Positions 42,629-50,946 of a DNA stretch of 59,533 nucleotides are shown in pieces. This DNA comes from Chloroflexota bacterium (lineage in GTDB: Bacteria > Chloroflexota > Chloroflexia > QHBQ01), in contig JANXYP010000263.1 in assembly GCA_025355955.1 (NCBI GenBank), positions 1 to 59,533 on the forward strand. Reading direction: 5' to 3'. Below the pieces are notes generated by a model. It ran no database searches and had not been told where the DNA came from. It saw nothing but the letters and a program-made list of their open reading frames with translations. The stretch's first letter is position 1; each line of letters starts with the position of its first letter. A program made the translations under genes and the position numbers.

Positions 42629-44134
42629 ATGACCAGCCTGGCATCATCAACTCAAAACTCAGAACTCAAAACTCAAAACTCCCGCAGGACGCGCATCGTC
42701 TGCACCATTGGCCCGGCAAGCTGGCAGCCGGATACGCTGCGCCAGATGTTGCTGGCGGGCATGGATGTGGCTCGCATCAACTTCAGCCATGCCGAGTACG
42801 AATCCACCGCCCGTACCATCGCCAACCTTCGTGCGATCAGCGCGGAACTGGGCTATAACCTTGCCATCCTCGCCGACCTACAAGGGCCGCGCATCCGCAT
42901 GGGTGCAATCCCCGACCCTGGTATCACCCTCACCCCCGGCGCAGCGTTCACCCTCTACTCCGACCCCACTGCCCCGCCCACGCAACAGGGTGCCGCAGTC
43001 GACTACCCTGCGCTGCCCGACGATGTGAAGGCGGGCGATACCATCCTGATTGACGATGGCCTATTGTCGCTGCGCGTGCTGGACACCGCCCCCGGCCAGG
43101 TGCGTACCCAGGTGGTCAGCGGTGGGTTGCTCGGTTCGCACAAGGGTATCAATGTGCCGGGCGTGACCCTCAGCGCACCGACGATTACCGCCAAGGATAA
43201 GGCCGACCTCAGCTTTGCGCTCGATCAGGGGGCAGACGCAATCGCTCTCAGCTTCGTGCGTAGCCCCGCCGACGTGGCCGAGTTGCGCCGCCTGATTGCC
43301 GTGCATGGCCCCGTCCGCCCCCTCGTGATCAGCAAGATTGAGAAGCATGAGGCCGCCCGCCGCGACAACTTTGCCGCCATCCTGGCCGCCAGCGATGGGA
43401 TTATGGTAGCACGTGGCGATCTGGGCGTGGAGATGCCCGCTGAGGAGTTGCCCATCCTGCAAAAGTGGATGATCAAGCTGACTCGTGCGGCAGGCAAGCC
43501 AGTCATCACTGCGACGCAGATGCTCGACTCGATGATCCGCAATCCTCGCCCCACTCGCGCCGAGGCCACCGACGTTGCTAACGCCATCTTTGACGGCACC
43601 GATGCGACCATGCTCTCCGGCGAAAGCGCGGCGGGCCTCTATCCCATCTTGGCGGTGCAGACCATGGCCCGCATCGCCGCCCGCGCCGAGCAGGAGTATC
43701 TTACTACTGCAGTTGCCTACACCCTTGATGCTGCCCCCGCCGCTGATTGCACTCAGGATGAGCTGGTCAGCCAGGCGGTGTGCCATACCATCGTGGAAAT
43801 CGCCATACAGCTAGGGGCAAAGGCGATCGTCACCCTGACTCGCTCTGGCTACACCGCCCGCCAGGTGGCGAAGTACCGCCCCGCTATTCCCGTGCTTGCC
43901 ATCACCAGCCAGACGCAGACATATCGCCAGCTTGCTTTTACCTGGGGTATCACCCCCTGCCTGATTCCCAGCTTCACCACCATTGACGAGATGCTGATTG
44001 CCACCGAGCATGAGGCCGTCGCGGCGGGCCTTGCCGAGGTTGGCGACACCATCGTGATCAGCGCGGGCTTGCCGCTGAACACGCCTGGCCTCACTAATAT
44101 GCTGAAAGTGCAGGTGGTGGGGGGACACGGCTAA
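42629..44134 (+). CDS. pyk: Pyruvate kinase with repeat-derived N-terminus
   Basis: The enzyme of lower glycolysis converting PEP and ADP to pyruvate and ATP. RTRIVCTIGPASWQPDTLRQ opens the barrel, ADLQGPRIRMG is the substrate loop, KIEKHEA the catalytic Lys strand, and MVARGDLGVEMPAEELPILQ the metal site. The B domain lies at about 95-190 and a C-terminal regulatory domain at about 365-495. At 501 residues it is a little longer than usual. Residues about 8-19 (TQNSELKTQNSR) are a translated AAAACTC heptamer array in the place of a start region. AGGAGG lies 10 bases before the ATG at 42629, so the repeat is probably translated. Confidence 0.95.
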   Translation: MTSLASSTQNSELKTQNSRRTRIVCTIGPASWQPDTLRQMLLAGMDVARINFSHAEYESTARTIANLRAISAELGYNLAILADLQGPRIRMGAIPDPGITLTPGAAFTLYSDPTAPPTQQGAAVDYPALPDDVKAGDTILIDDGLLSLRVLDTAPGQVRTQVVSGGLLGSHKGINVPGVTLSAPTITAKDKADLSFALDQGADAIALSFVRSPADVAELRRLIAVHGPVRPLVISKIEKHEAARRDNFAAILAASDGIMVARGDLGVEMPAEELPILQKWMIKLTRAAGKPVITATQMLDSMIRNPRPTRAEATDVANAIFDGTDATMLSGESAAGLYPILAVQTMARIAARAEQEYLTTAVAYTLDAAPAADCTQDELVSQAVCHTIVEIAIQLGAKAIVTLTRSGYTARQVAKYRPAIPVLAITSQTQTYRQLAFTWGITPCLIPSFTTIDEMLIATEHEAVAAGLAEVGDTIVISAGLPLNTPGLTNMLKVQVVGGHG

Positions 44135-44198
44135 TCTATATCTTGCCCCACCCGCCCCAAAAGTGGTATGATTTGGGCGGGAGGTGGAAACTCGCGCC

Positions 44199-45374
44199 AT
44201 GCACATCGGCTTCGATGCCCGACTCGTCTACTATCAGCAGGCGGGCATTGGGCAGTACATCATTAACCTGCTGTCGGCCTTCGCGGAGCTTGAGGAGCAA
44301 CGCTCTGTGGAGGGGCGTGATCGGATTACCATCTTTCAGCGCAGCAGTGACGAACTGCCGCTCGCCGAGGGCGTGGCGCAGCGCCGCTATAACCTGCGTA
44401 CCCCCAGCCACCACCGCTTTGAGCAACCCGCGCTGGCCTGGGAGATGGGCCGCTACCATATCGGCCATCGCCTCGATGTGCTGCACAGCCCCGATTTCAT
44501 TCAACCGATCTGGCTGGCCCACCTCACCAACCTGCCCACCGTGGTCACTATCCACGATCTCGCCTTCCTGCGACTCGCCCATCTCACCCTGCTCACCGCT
44601 GAGGCGAAGCAATATTACGGTCAGGTTCGTGCCGCCGCGCATACCGCCCGTCGCGTCATCGCCGTATCCGCCAGCACTAAGCGCGATGTGGTCGAGCTAC
44701 TGGGCGTGGATGAAGCGAAGGTCGTCGTGGTTCACGAGGCGGCCAACCCGCTGTTCCACCCGGTCAGCCGCCAGGAGGTGCGCCGCTATATCACCGTCAA
44801 CCTGGCAGAGAAGGTGGGCGAGGCGCGGGGCTTCATCCTGTTCGTCAGCACTATCGAGCCGCGCAAGAACCTGCCATTGCTACTTCAGGCTTACGCCGCA
44901 CTGCGCGAGCGCAACCGCACTGCCCTGCCCAACCTGGTCGTCGCCGGGCGCGAGGGCTGGCTGTACGACGAAGTCTACGAACTGGTCCGCAAGCTGAGGC
45001 TGAAGGAGCAGGTTATCTTCACTGGTGGTGTCACAACCCAGGAGTTGCTCTATCTGTATAACCAGGCCGCATTGCTGGCCTGCCCCTCGTTCTACGAGGG
45101 CTTCGGCCTGCCCGCGCTGGAGGCGATGGCCTGTGGCCTGCCGGTGCTGGCCGCCAATACCAGCAGCCTGCCTGAAGTGGTCGGCGCTGCCGGTTTGCTG
45201 CTCGACCCCCACAATTCCGATGCGTGGACTGAGGCGATATCGCAATTGCTCGATGACGACAAGCTGCGTATGGATTTGCGAACGAAGGGCTTGCAGCAGG
45301 CCCGCCAGTTCTCCTGGCCGCGGGCGGCAGAAGAGACGTTGACGGTCTATCATGCCGCTGCTGGCAGCTTATAG
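44199..45374 (+). CDS. Family 4 glycosyltransferase
   Basis: A 391-residue GT-B enzyme. MHIGFDARLVYYQQAGIGQY is the acceptor loop, ILFVSTIEPRKNLPLLLQAY the interdomain strand, and YEGFGLPALEAMACGLPVLA the EX7E donor motif. It resembles the glycosyltransferase at 15205-16353 in its overall motif order. The ATG at 44199 is preferred over the upstream GTG because GGGAGG lies 9 bases ahead. A hairpin (CCCGCCCC...GGGCGGG, about 44149-44181) overlaps the ribosome site region and could limit translation. Donor and acceptor unknown. Confidence 0.88.
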   Translation: MHIGFDARLVYYQQAGIGQYIINLLSAFAELEEQRSVEGRDRITIFQRSSDELPLAEGVAQRRYNLRTPSHHRFEQPALAWEMGRYHIGHRLDVLHSPDFIQPIWLAHLTNLPTVVTIHDLAFLRLAHLTLLTAEAKQYYGQVRAAAHTARRVIAVSASTKRDVVELLGVDEAKVVVVHEAANPLFHPVSRQEVRRYITVNLAEKVGEARGFILFVSTIEPRKNLPLLLQAYAALRERNRTALPNLVVAGREGWLYDEVYELVRKLRLKEQVIFTGGVTTQELLYLYNQAALLACPSFYEGFGLPALEAMACGLPVLAANTSSLPEVVGAAGLLLDPHNSDAWTEAISQLLDDDKLRMDLRTKGLQQARQFSWPRAAEETLTVYHAAAGSL

Positions 45375-45404
45375 CTGCTCACTGGGAATGAGGATTTATC
45401 ATCC

Positions 45405-45477
45405 GTAGGGGCGCAGATTATCGCGCCCATCTATGGAGAGAGTGCATAGTTCGTAGGAGCGCAGATATATCGCGCCC
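45405..45477. repeat. Two GCGCAGAT...ATCGCGCC repeats
   Basis: Two similar units, GTAGGGGCGCAGATTATCGC and GTAGGAGCGCAGATATATCG, lie about 48 bp apart. They are variants of the GGGCGAAC palindrome family. Confidence 0.6.
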
Positions 45478-45496
45478 AGCGGTTTTAGGAGAGAAA

Positions 45497-46029
45497 ATGG
45501 ATAATACCAGCACAGCGGCACAACCCCTGATGTGGCGGCAGGACGGCACCTTCAGCCAGCAATATCTGTTGCATAGCGGCAACGACGTGATTGCCAGCCT
45601 GAAACTGGAGGATATATTTGGCCGCACTGCTAACCTTGCATCGAGCGCAGGGTCGTTTGCGGTACGGGCCGAGGGCTACTTCGGTCGCCACATCAGGGTT
45701 TACGATGCCAGCAGCAATGCCGAGGCTGCCCGCTTCGAGTCGAACCTGACGGGCGGACATGGCGTGCTGGAGTTCCCCGACGGGCGGCAATACGGCTGGG
45801 CGAAAATCAGCTTCTGGCTGAAGCGTTACGCCTTCGAGGATAAGGATGCAACCACCTGATGGTGCTGCAGGAGAAGGGGATGATGCCACAGGGTTGCGAG
45901 GTCAAAGTCGCCCAGCCGATGCCCTTGCCGGAACTAATCATGCTGGCCGGTTTCGGTTGGTATCAGATGATTATGGCGATGACGAGCCAGAACGCGGTTA
46001 TTGGAGCCAATTACCCAGTACAGACGTAG
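45497..46029 (+). pseudogene. Frameshifted member of a small LURP-one-like family
   Basis: The first frame gives 120 residues from MDNTSTAAQPLMWRQDG to FEDKDATT. A second frame continues from about 45850 (HLMVLQEKGMMPQG) to the stop at 46027-46029, ending PELIMLAGFGWYQMIMA. The intact paralogue at 46229 has FEDQQGNPIATFG at the junction. Restoring one G near 45848 would make DKDGNHLMV and join both frames to about 177 residues. A one-base deletion is therefore the simplest account. The beta-rich I..D..G..I pattern suggests a tubby/LURP-one-like fold, but this is weak. It could also be a sequencing error. GGAGAG precedes the ATG. Confidence 0.7.
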
Positions 46030-46122
46030 CTCATGCTACAGTTGCAACCTTTGTGCGCGTTGGCGCGTAGTATATGATGCGGGATTGAAGCGCATCAAAC
46101 TAACCATACTAAGGATGGAACA

Positions 46123-46203
46123 ATGGATAACACCAAACCGGACAGCCAGATTATGGTCTGGGAGCAGGACGGCGCGTTCAAACTCCCTCTACTGTTTATC
46201 TAG
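46123..46203 (+). pseudogene. N-terminal remnant of the same small protein family
   Basis: A 26-codon frame, MDNTKPDSQIMVWEQDGAFK followed by a changed end. It starts like the pseudogene at 45497 (MDNT...WRQDGTF) with a similar AAGGATGGA ribosome site, then stops. It appears to be what is left of a third copy. It is too short to be a working domain. Confidence 0.6.
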
Positions 46204-46228
46204 TGGGATATTTTAAGGGTGCAAGCAT

Positions 46229-46777
46229 ATGGACAAAGTGAAACCTGACCAGGTTAAACAAGACGAAGTTAAGGAGGACCAAGTCGAGCAAGAGACCCGT
46301 CACTTGCTTTGGAAATCGAGCCACTCAGGTTTGCTATTCGCCTTGCACGAAGGCCGAGAGACGCTTGCCCGCCTGCAGATTTATCGCGTCAATTCGTTTG
46401 CCGTGCTTTCCACCACCCACTTCGGCAAGTTCAATATCAGGGCGCATGACCTGTACAATCGCCATTTGACCATCGAAGACGAGGCGGGCAAGGTGATTGC
46501 CAGTTTCCAGCAGCACTTGCTGGGCAGCGGCGCAGATTTGGAGTTCACCGCTGATGAAGCACACCTAAAGTTTAAGACCAGTCTGCTCACTATCAAATAC
46601 GTCTTCGAGGACCAGCAAGGTAATCCGATCGCCACTTTTGGCCCTGATCGCACCTTTCCTGGTTCAACCAGTATGGAAGTCTTCCCTTCTGCACTCACTA
46701 CGGCAAGGTTGATACTTGTTCTTGCGCTGGGCGAATATATGTGGATAATATGGCACAACAAGATGGCGCTGGTATAA
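46229..46777 (+). CDS. Intact LURP-one-like small protein
   Basis: A 182-residue protein. Residues 1-25 are a charged D/K/V/Q repeat (KVKPDQVKQDEVKEDQVEQE). Then comes the family body: HLLWKSSHSGLLFALHEG, LTIEDEAGKVIASFQQHLLG and IKYVFEDQQGNPIATFGP. The end is a hydrophobic helix, TTARLILVLALGEYMWIIW. The alternating I..D..G..I strands resemble tubby/LURP-one-related (DUF567) barrels, which may bind membranes; I am not sure. Its stop overlaps the Pth start as TAATG, so translation of pth is probably coupled to it. Confidence 0.6.
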   Translation: MDKVKPDQVKQDEVKEDQVEQETRHLLWKSSHSGLLFALHEGRETLARLQIYRVNSFAVLSTTHFGKFNIRAHDLYNRHLTIEDEAGKVIASFQQHLLGSGADLEFTADEAHLKFKTSLLTIKYVFEDQQGNPIATFGPDRTFPGSTSMEVFPSALTTARLILVLALGEYMWIIWHNKMALV

Positions 46778-48375
46778 TGGCAGAGCAGCAGACATATCTA
46801 ATTGCGGGGCTGGGCAACCCCGGCCCTATCTACGCCCGCACCCGACACAACGTAGGCTTCATGTGCCTGGAGCGACTGGCTGCCCGCCACAACCTGCGTT
46901 TTGATACGCGCAGGCTGAAGGCGGAGATTGCCAGAGGCACAATCGATGGTCATAGCGTGATGCTCGCCAAACCGCAGACCTACATGAACGATAGCGGCAT
47001 CTCCATCGCCGAAATCCTGCATTGGTACAAGATCCCGCAGCCGAACCTGCTGGTCATTTACGATGAGCTTGACCTGCCAGCTGGCCTGCTGCGCCTGCGC
47101 GAGCGCGGTTCAGGAGGTGGTCATAATGGAGTGAAGAGCATCATTGCCCACCTGGGGCAAGATTTCAATCGCCTGCGCGTGGGCATTGGTCGCCCCTCCA
47201 CCTCCGGCCCGACCCGTGATTACGTCCTCAATAACTTCACTCGCCAGGAAGCCCCCATCATCGCTGAGGCAATTGACCTGGCCGCCGAGGCCGCCGAGGT
47301 GTGGCTGCGCGATGGCATCATCGTGGCGATGAACCGCTACAATGGTGGCATTTCTGACAATCCCCCCGTTAAGTCGGATAAACCGCCGAACAAGCCAGAC
47401 AAACCTGCAAAACAGGAGTTACCCCCTTCCTATTGGGAACATTGGATTTGGAGTAGTGTAGTATTGATGGTACCGATTAGCTTCATCATTGCCGAGTTGC
47501 TGATGTATACGCTACTGGCAATCTGCCTGCATGATGCCTGGAAGCGTGGCTTCGGCTGGGTGGCATTCATCGTCGCGGGCAGCGCCTTCGGCGTGCTGCT
47601 CGAATATGCCGACATCCTCACCAACAAAGGTTACACCTACGGCAACTTTATGGTGATGGTTGGACCAGTGCCAATCTGCATCGGTATTGGTTGGGGTGTG
47701 ATTATGTACAGCGTGCGGCTGTTCACCGACTCGCTCGGCCTACCCATCTGGACCCGTCCTTTTCTTGATGCGCTACTTGCCGTCAATATTGATCTGTCGA
47801 TGGATGTAGTTGCCTATCGGCTGGGGATGTGGAAATGGGACTGGTCGGGTACGGGGCGCAGCCCGCTTAACTCCGACTGGTTCGGTATTCCCTGGGCCAA
47901 CTTCTATGGCTGGATGATGGTGGTGTTGACCTTTAGCAGCCTGGTGCGCTGGTTGGAGGGTATTGGGCAAAGACGCAGCTGGGGCAACAGGTGGCAGATC
48001 GCAGCGCCATTTGTCACGCTTATTCTCGCCGAGCCGCTCCTGCTGCTGGGCATTACCTGGCCCAGTTGGGCCGCCAATGCCTTGAGCGGCATAATCAAGC
48101 CATCGAACACCTGGTGGCTGATTACCTGGACGCTCGGCCTCATCTGCCTGATCGTCGCTGCCTACGGCCTGCGTCATCGCCAGCCGGTCGCGCACCCGCC
48201 CCTACCCACCTGGATTGTGCCGCTGTTTGCCCACACCTACTTCCCCCTCTGGCTCTTCCTTGGCGGCTTCTGGTTGCAGGATGGCTGGCTAGTGGTTGCC
48301 GCAGCGACCAACGCGCTGCTCTGCCTTGCCATCCACCTCGGCGGAGTACGCCTCAGCCGCCGCGCCCTCGCCTGA
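46777..48375 (+). CDS. pth: Peptidyl-tRNA hydrolase fused to a CruF-like membrane domain
   Basis: A 532-residue fusion. The first 190 residues are a complete bacterial Pth: GLGNPGPIYARTRHNVGF with the catalytic His, AKPQTYMNDSGIS, and YDELDLPAG followed by GSGGGHNGVKSI. It recycles peptidyl-tRNA. A Lys/Pro linker (about 200-220) joins it to a membrane part of about 7 helices. LLEYADILTNKGYTYGNF, SMDVVAYRLGMWKWDWSGTG and FGIPWANFYGWMMV match the Caroten_synth/DUF422 (CruF) family of carotenoid hydratases. I see no internal stop or start with a ribosome site between them. Start: ATG overlapping the upstream stop. The two activities have no obvious link. Confidence 0.85.
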   Translation: MAEQQTYLIAGLGNPGPIYARTRHNVGFMCLERLAARHNLRFDTRRLKAEIARGTIDGHSVMLAKPQTYMNDSGISIAEILHWYKIPQPNLLVIYDELDLPAGLLRLRERGSGGGHNGVKSIIAHLGQDFNRLRVGIGRPSTSGPTRDYVLNNFTRQEAPIIAEAIDLAAEAAEVWLRDGIIVAMNRYNGGISDNPPVKSDKPPNKPDKPAKQELPPSYWEHWIWSSVVLMVPISFIIAELLMYTLLAICLHDAWKRGFGWVAFIVAGSAFGVLLEYADILTNKGYTYGNFMVMVGPVPICIGIGWGVIMYSVRLFTDSLGLPIWTRPFLDALLAVNIDLSMDVVAYRLGMWKWDWSGTGRSPLNSDWFGIPWANFYGWMMVVLTFSSLVRWLEGIGQRRSWGNRWQIAAPFVTLILAEPLLLLGITWPSWAANALSGIIKPSNTWWLITWTLGLICLIVAAYGLRHRQPVAHPPLPTWIVPLFAHTYFPLWLFLGGFWLQDGWLVVAAATNALLCLAIHLGGVRLSRRALA

Positions 48376-48424
48376 ATTCAGCCTCGCCAGTTAAACCTAA
48401 CGTCATCATCACAAAGCCCAGTCC

Positions 48425-48453
48425 TTGACAACACTCGCCTTTAGCAGTATCAT
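48425..48453 (+). promoter_or_regulatory. Sigma-70-type promoter of the Fur gene
   Basis: TTGACA (48425-48430), 17-bp spacer, TATCAT (48448-48453). AGTATCA occurs twice over the -10 (48446-48452 and 48457-48463), a possible direct-repeat operator for autoregulation. Confidence 0.7.
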
Positions 48454-48482
48454 AACAGTATCAGTGAAGGGTGGATGTTACA

Positions 48483-48542
48483 ATGACAGGTGATGCAATG
48501 ACAAGTGATGCAATGACAAGTGATGCTATGGCAAGTGATGCA
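48483..48542 (+). repeat. Four 15-bp units, each with an in-frame ATG
   Basis: The units are ATGACAGGTGATGCA, ATGACAAGTGATGCA, ATGACAAGTGATGCT and ATGGCAAGTGATGCA. Copy number changes by slippage would keep the frame and change the number of start codons. Confidence 0.8.
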
Positions 48543-48986
48543 ATGAGAAGAGGTCCAGCCGCTATCCTACTGCGCCAGTTGGACAATGCGGGCTACCGCC
48601 TGACTGAGCCGCGCCGCGCCATTCTCACCATCATTGCGGGAGGCCACGAGCGCTTCACCTCCGCAGAGTTGCTCGACAGCGTGCAGCGCGAGGCTTCCAG
48701 CATCGGGCGAGCGACTGTCTTTCGCACCCTCGACCTGCTAACTGCGGTCGGTATCCTGCAGCGCGTCCACCTCGACGACGCTGGCTGCCACAGCTATGTG
48801 GTCTGTGGCCGCGCCCATCACCACCACATCGTCTGCGCCAACTGCAACCGGGTAATGGATTTCGAGCAAGGTGAGGTCGAAGCGTTGTTGGCGCGGCTGG
48901 GCGAACGCCACGGCTTCAAGGTCGAGGGCCACCATCTGGAAGTCTATGGCCGCTGCCAGGATTGTCAGGCTGCTACCCATAACTGA
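48483..48986 (+). CDS. Fur-family metalloregulator with N-terminal start-codon repeat
   Basis: A 167-residue repressor. The winged-helix domain (RLTEPRRAILTIIAGGHERF, then SIGRATVFRTLDLL) precedes the dimer domain with GRAHHHHIVCANCNRVMDF and YGRCQDC, the two CxxC pairs of a structural zinc site. It could be Fur, Zur or PerR; the sensing residues do not settle it. The N-terminus is four tandem 15-bp units (48483-48542), each opening with ATG and read as M-T/A-G/S-D-A. Any of these or the ATG at 48543 could start the protein. AAGGG lies upstream of the first. Confidence 0.88.
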   Translation: MTGDAMTSDAMTSDAMASDAMRRGPAAILLRQLDNAGYRLTEPRRAILTIIAGGHERFTSAELLDSVQREASSIGRATVFRTLDLLTAVGILQRVHLDDAGCHSYVVCGRAHHHHIVCANCNRVMDFEQGEVEALLARLGERHGFKVEGHHLEVYGRCQDCQAATHN

Positions 48987-49004
48987 GCAGGAGGAGATAA
49001 AATC

Positions 49005-50246
49005 ATGGCTGTTGATACTAGCGAAAGGGTCGTTACTTCTACGCCCTCTAAAGAGCGTCAGGTTACGATAAAGAGTATCCATCTAAATAACCTGCTCTCC
49101 TTTGGTCCGGAGACCACGCCGCTTGATTTGCTGCCCCTTAATATCCTGGTTGGGCCGAACGGCTCAGGCAAGTCGAACTTTTTGGACGCTGTTGGCTTGC
49201 TGGCTGCCGCTGCTAAAGGTAGTATGGAGCAATATATCAATGACCGTGGCGGCGTGGTTGAGTGGATCTGGAAGAATAGCAATGAGAATCCAGTTGCTAG
49301 TATCCAAGCCGTAGTACCTTACACTCAAGGTAGGGCAGTTGTTGGTAACAGTGAACTTCGATACTCCTTGTCTTTTGCAGAGCGTAAGCCTAGTAGGACG
49401 ATCGGGGTTGTTAACGAATATACCGAAAACGCCGCAGGAGTAGAGGGTAGAAAGCCAGTTCGTTATTTTGACCATTCATACGAGTCGATCAGCTACCATC
49501 AACTTGGACGGCGCACGCAGCTGTTTGTAGATGAGTCTTACGAGGGTGCTTCAGCACTCCCTTATATGAGAATTGCTGCTAGGGCGGAAATTAACTACAT
49601 TAGGGCCAGGTTCCAGGACATTAGATTGTACGTAGACTGGAACTTCGGGCGTGACTCGTTGGTACGCAAGGTACAACAGAACCAACTACTCACCAATACC
49701 TTGCTTGAAGATGCTAGCAACCTCGCGGCTGTACTTAATAACCTCAAAAACAACCCTGACTCCGCTGTAGAGGCTAGACTGATCGAGTACCTTAAATATT
49801 TCTATCGCGGAGCTGATGATGTGCGCGTTAATATATTGGGGGACTTCATCCAACTAGTTCTTAGGGAAAAGGGCTTTATCACCCCGGCTTCTCGCATTTC
49901 GGAGGGGACATTGCACTGGCTGGCCTTGTTGGCAGTCTTGCTCCACCCTGATCCACCGGCGATTATTTGCATCGAGGAACCGGAAACTAATCTGCACCCA
50001 AATGCGATCCCCCTCCTGGCAAACCTGCTACGACAGGCAGCACGCAAGAGCCAGATAATAGTTACCACCCACTCTCGGCCGTTGGTGGATCAGTTCACCG
50101 ACACACCCGAAAGCGTCATAGTGTGCGAGAAGGTGGATGAAAGTACCGTAATGAACCGCCTTAGCCCTGAACGCCTGTCAAACTGGCTTGAGCAATATAA
50201 CCTGGGTGAGATCTGGGAGATGAACGTGGTTGGAGGAAATAGCTGA
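49005..50246 (+). CDS. SMC/RecF-like AAA ATPase (AAA_21 type)
   Basis: A 413-residue ABC-class ATPase. Walker A is GPNGSGKSN (50-58). RISEGTLHWLALLAVL (298-313) fits the ABC signature helix, IICIEEPETNLHPNAI (320-335) is Walker B and D-loop, and TTHSRP (354-359) the H-loop. The middle (about 95-290) has no coiled coil. Such ATPases (COG4637-like, OLD-related) are often paired with a DUF4276 gene, which follows here with a one-base overlap. GC content is clearly lower than in neighbouring genes, a sign of transfer. GGAGGAG precedes the ATG. Likely part of a defence or DNA-repair module. Confidence 0.85.
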   Translation: MAVDTSERVVTSTPSKERQVTIKSIHLNNLLSFGPETTPLDLLPLNILVGPNGSGKSNFLDAVGLLAAAAKGSMEQYINDRGGVVEWIWKNSNENPVASIQAVVPYTQGRAVVGNSELRYSLSFAERKPSRTIGVVNEYTENAAGVEGRKPVRYFDHSYESISYHQLGRRTQLFVDESYEGASALPYMRIAARAEINYIRARFQDIRLYVDWNFGRDSLVRKVQQNQLLTNTLLEDASNLAAVLNNLKNNPDSAVEARLIEYLKYFYRGADDVRVNILGDFIQLVLREKGFITPASRISEGTLHWLALLAVLLHPDPPAIICIEEPETNLHPNAIPLLANLLRQAARKSQIIVTTHSRPLVDQFTDTPESVIVCEKVDESTVMNRLSPERLSNWLEQYNLGEIWEMNVVGGNS

Positions 50247-50869
50247 TGGCGGTGCGTATCTTCGTTGAAGGCAACCCAGTCCTGAATACTGGTATCCTTG
50301 AGTTCCTGAGAAAGTGCCTGGATAATCAGCTTGATGGCTGGCTAGTCAACTGTCGTGGCGGCATTAGCGAAACTATCCGCGCTTTTATACTAGCGGTCGA
50401 AGACAACATAGCGGGTAAGACAAACGATGCACTTGTGCTGCTGGTTGATAGTGATACATATATTGACCCTTCCGCTGATCGCGCCCAGCACTTGATGCAG
50501 CACCGCAGCCTGGCTAACGTGAAGAATGACCGCCTAAAACAACGGCTGCTAAAGCAAGGCATTGCGGCCAAGAACGTGTTCTTCATGGTTCAAGAGATGG
50601 AAGCATGGTTTTTGGCCGATTGGCTTGCGCTCGAACGATACTTCCGCGCTGTTGATGTTCCTCTCAGCGCCTCGCAACCGGAGACAGATGTTGAGCAAAT
50701 CCCTCATCCCTCGGCCTTGCTTCACCAGATAACTGGCGGGCGCTATAATAAAACTTCGCACGCCGCTGTCCTACTCTATCATCTGAACCCTCAGCAAGTC
50801 GCCAAGTTGCCGCATTTCACCCAGTTTCTCGACCACCTGCGCTATCTGCTGGGTAAGCAGGCAAAATAA
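50246..50869 (+). CDS. DUF4276 / TOPRIM-like partner of the ATPase
   Basis: A 207-residue soluble protein. VRIFVEGNPVLNTGILEFL near the start has the Glu-Gly of a TOPRIM-like first strand. ALVLLVDSDTYIDP (63-76) supplies the DxD, and MVQEMEAWFLADWLALERYF (114-133) matches the conserved core of DUF4276. These acidic residues could form a metal-dependent nuclease site as in OLD and GajA, where ATPase and TOPRIM are on one chain. Here they are split into two genes that overlap by one base. GC is low as in the partner. The nuclease role is inferred. Confidence 0.8.
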   Translation: MAVRIFVEGNPVLNTGILEFLRKCLDNQLDGWLVNCRGGISETIRAFILAVEDNIAGKTNDALVLLVDSDTYIDPSADRAQHLMQHRSLANVKNDRLKQRLLKQGIAAKNVFFMVQEMEAWFLADWLALERYFRAVDVPLSASQPETDVEQIPHPSALLHQITGGRYNKTSHAAVLLYHLNPQQVAKLPHFTQFLDHLRYLLGKQAK

Positions 50870-50946
50870 CTGAAGCGAATCGCGCTTACTTGACTATAGC
50901 ATAGAGAGTGCAAGGCAATTTTATGTCCGGGAAGGAGCACAATCAG

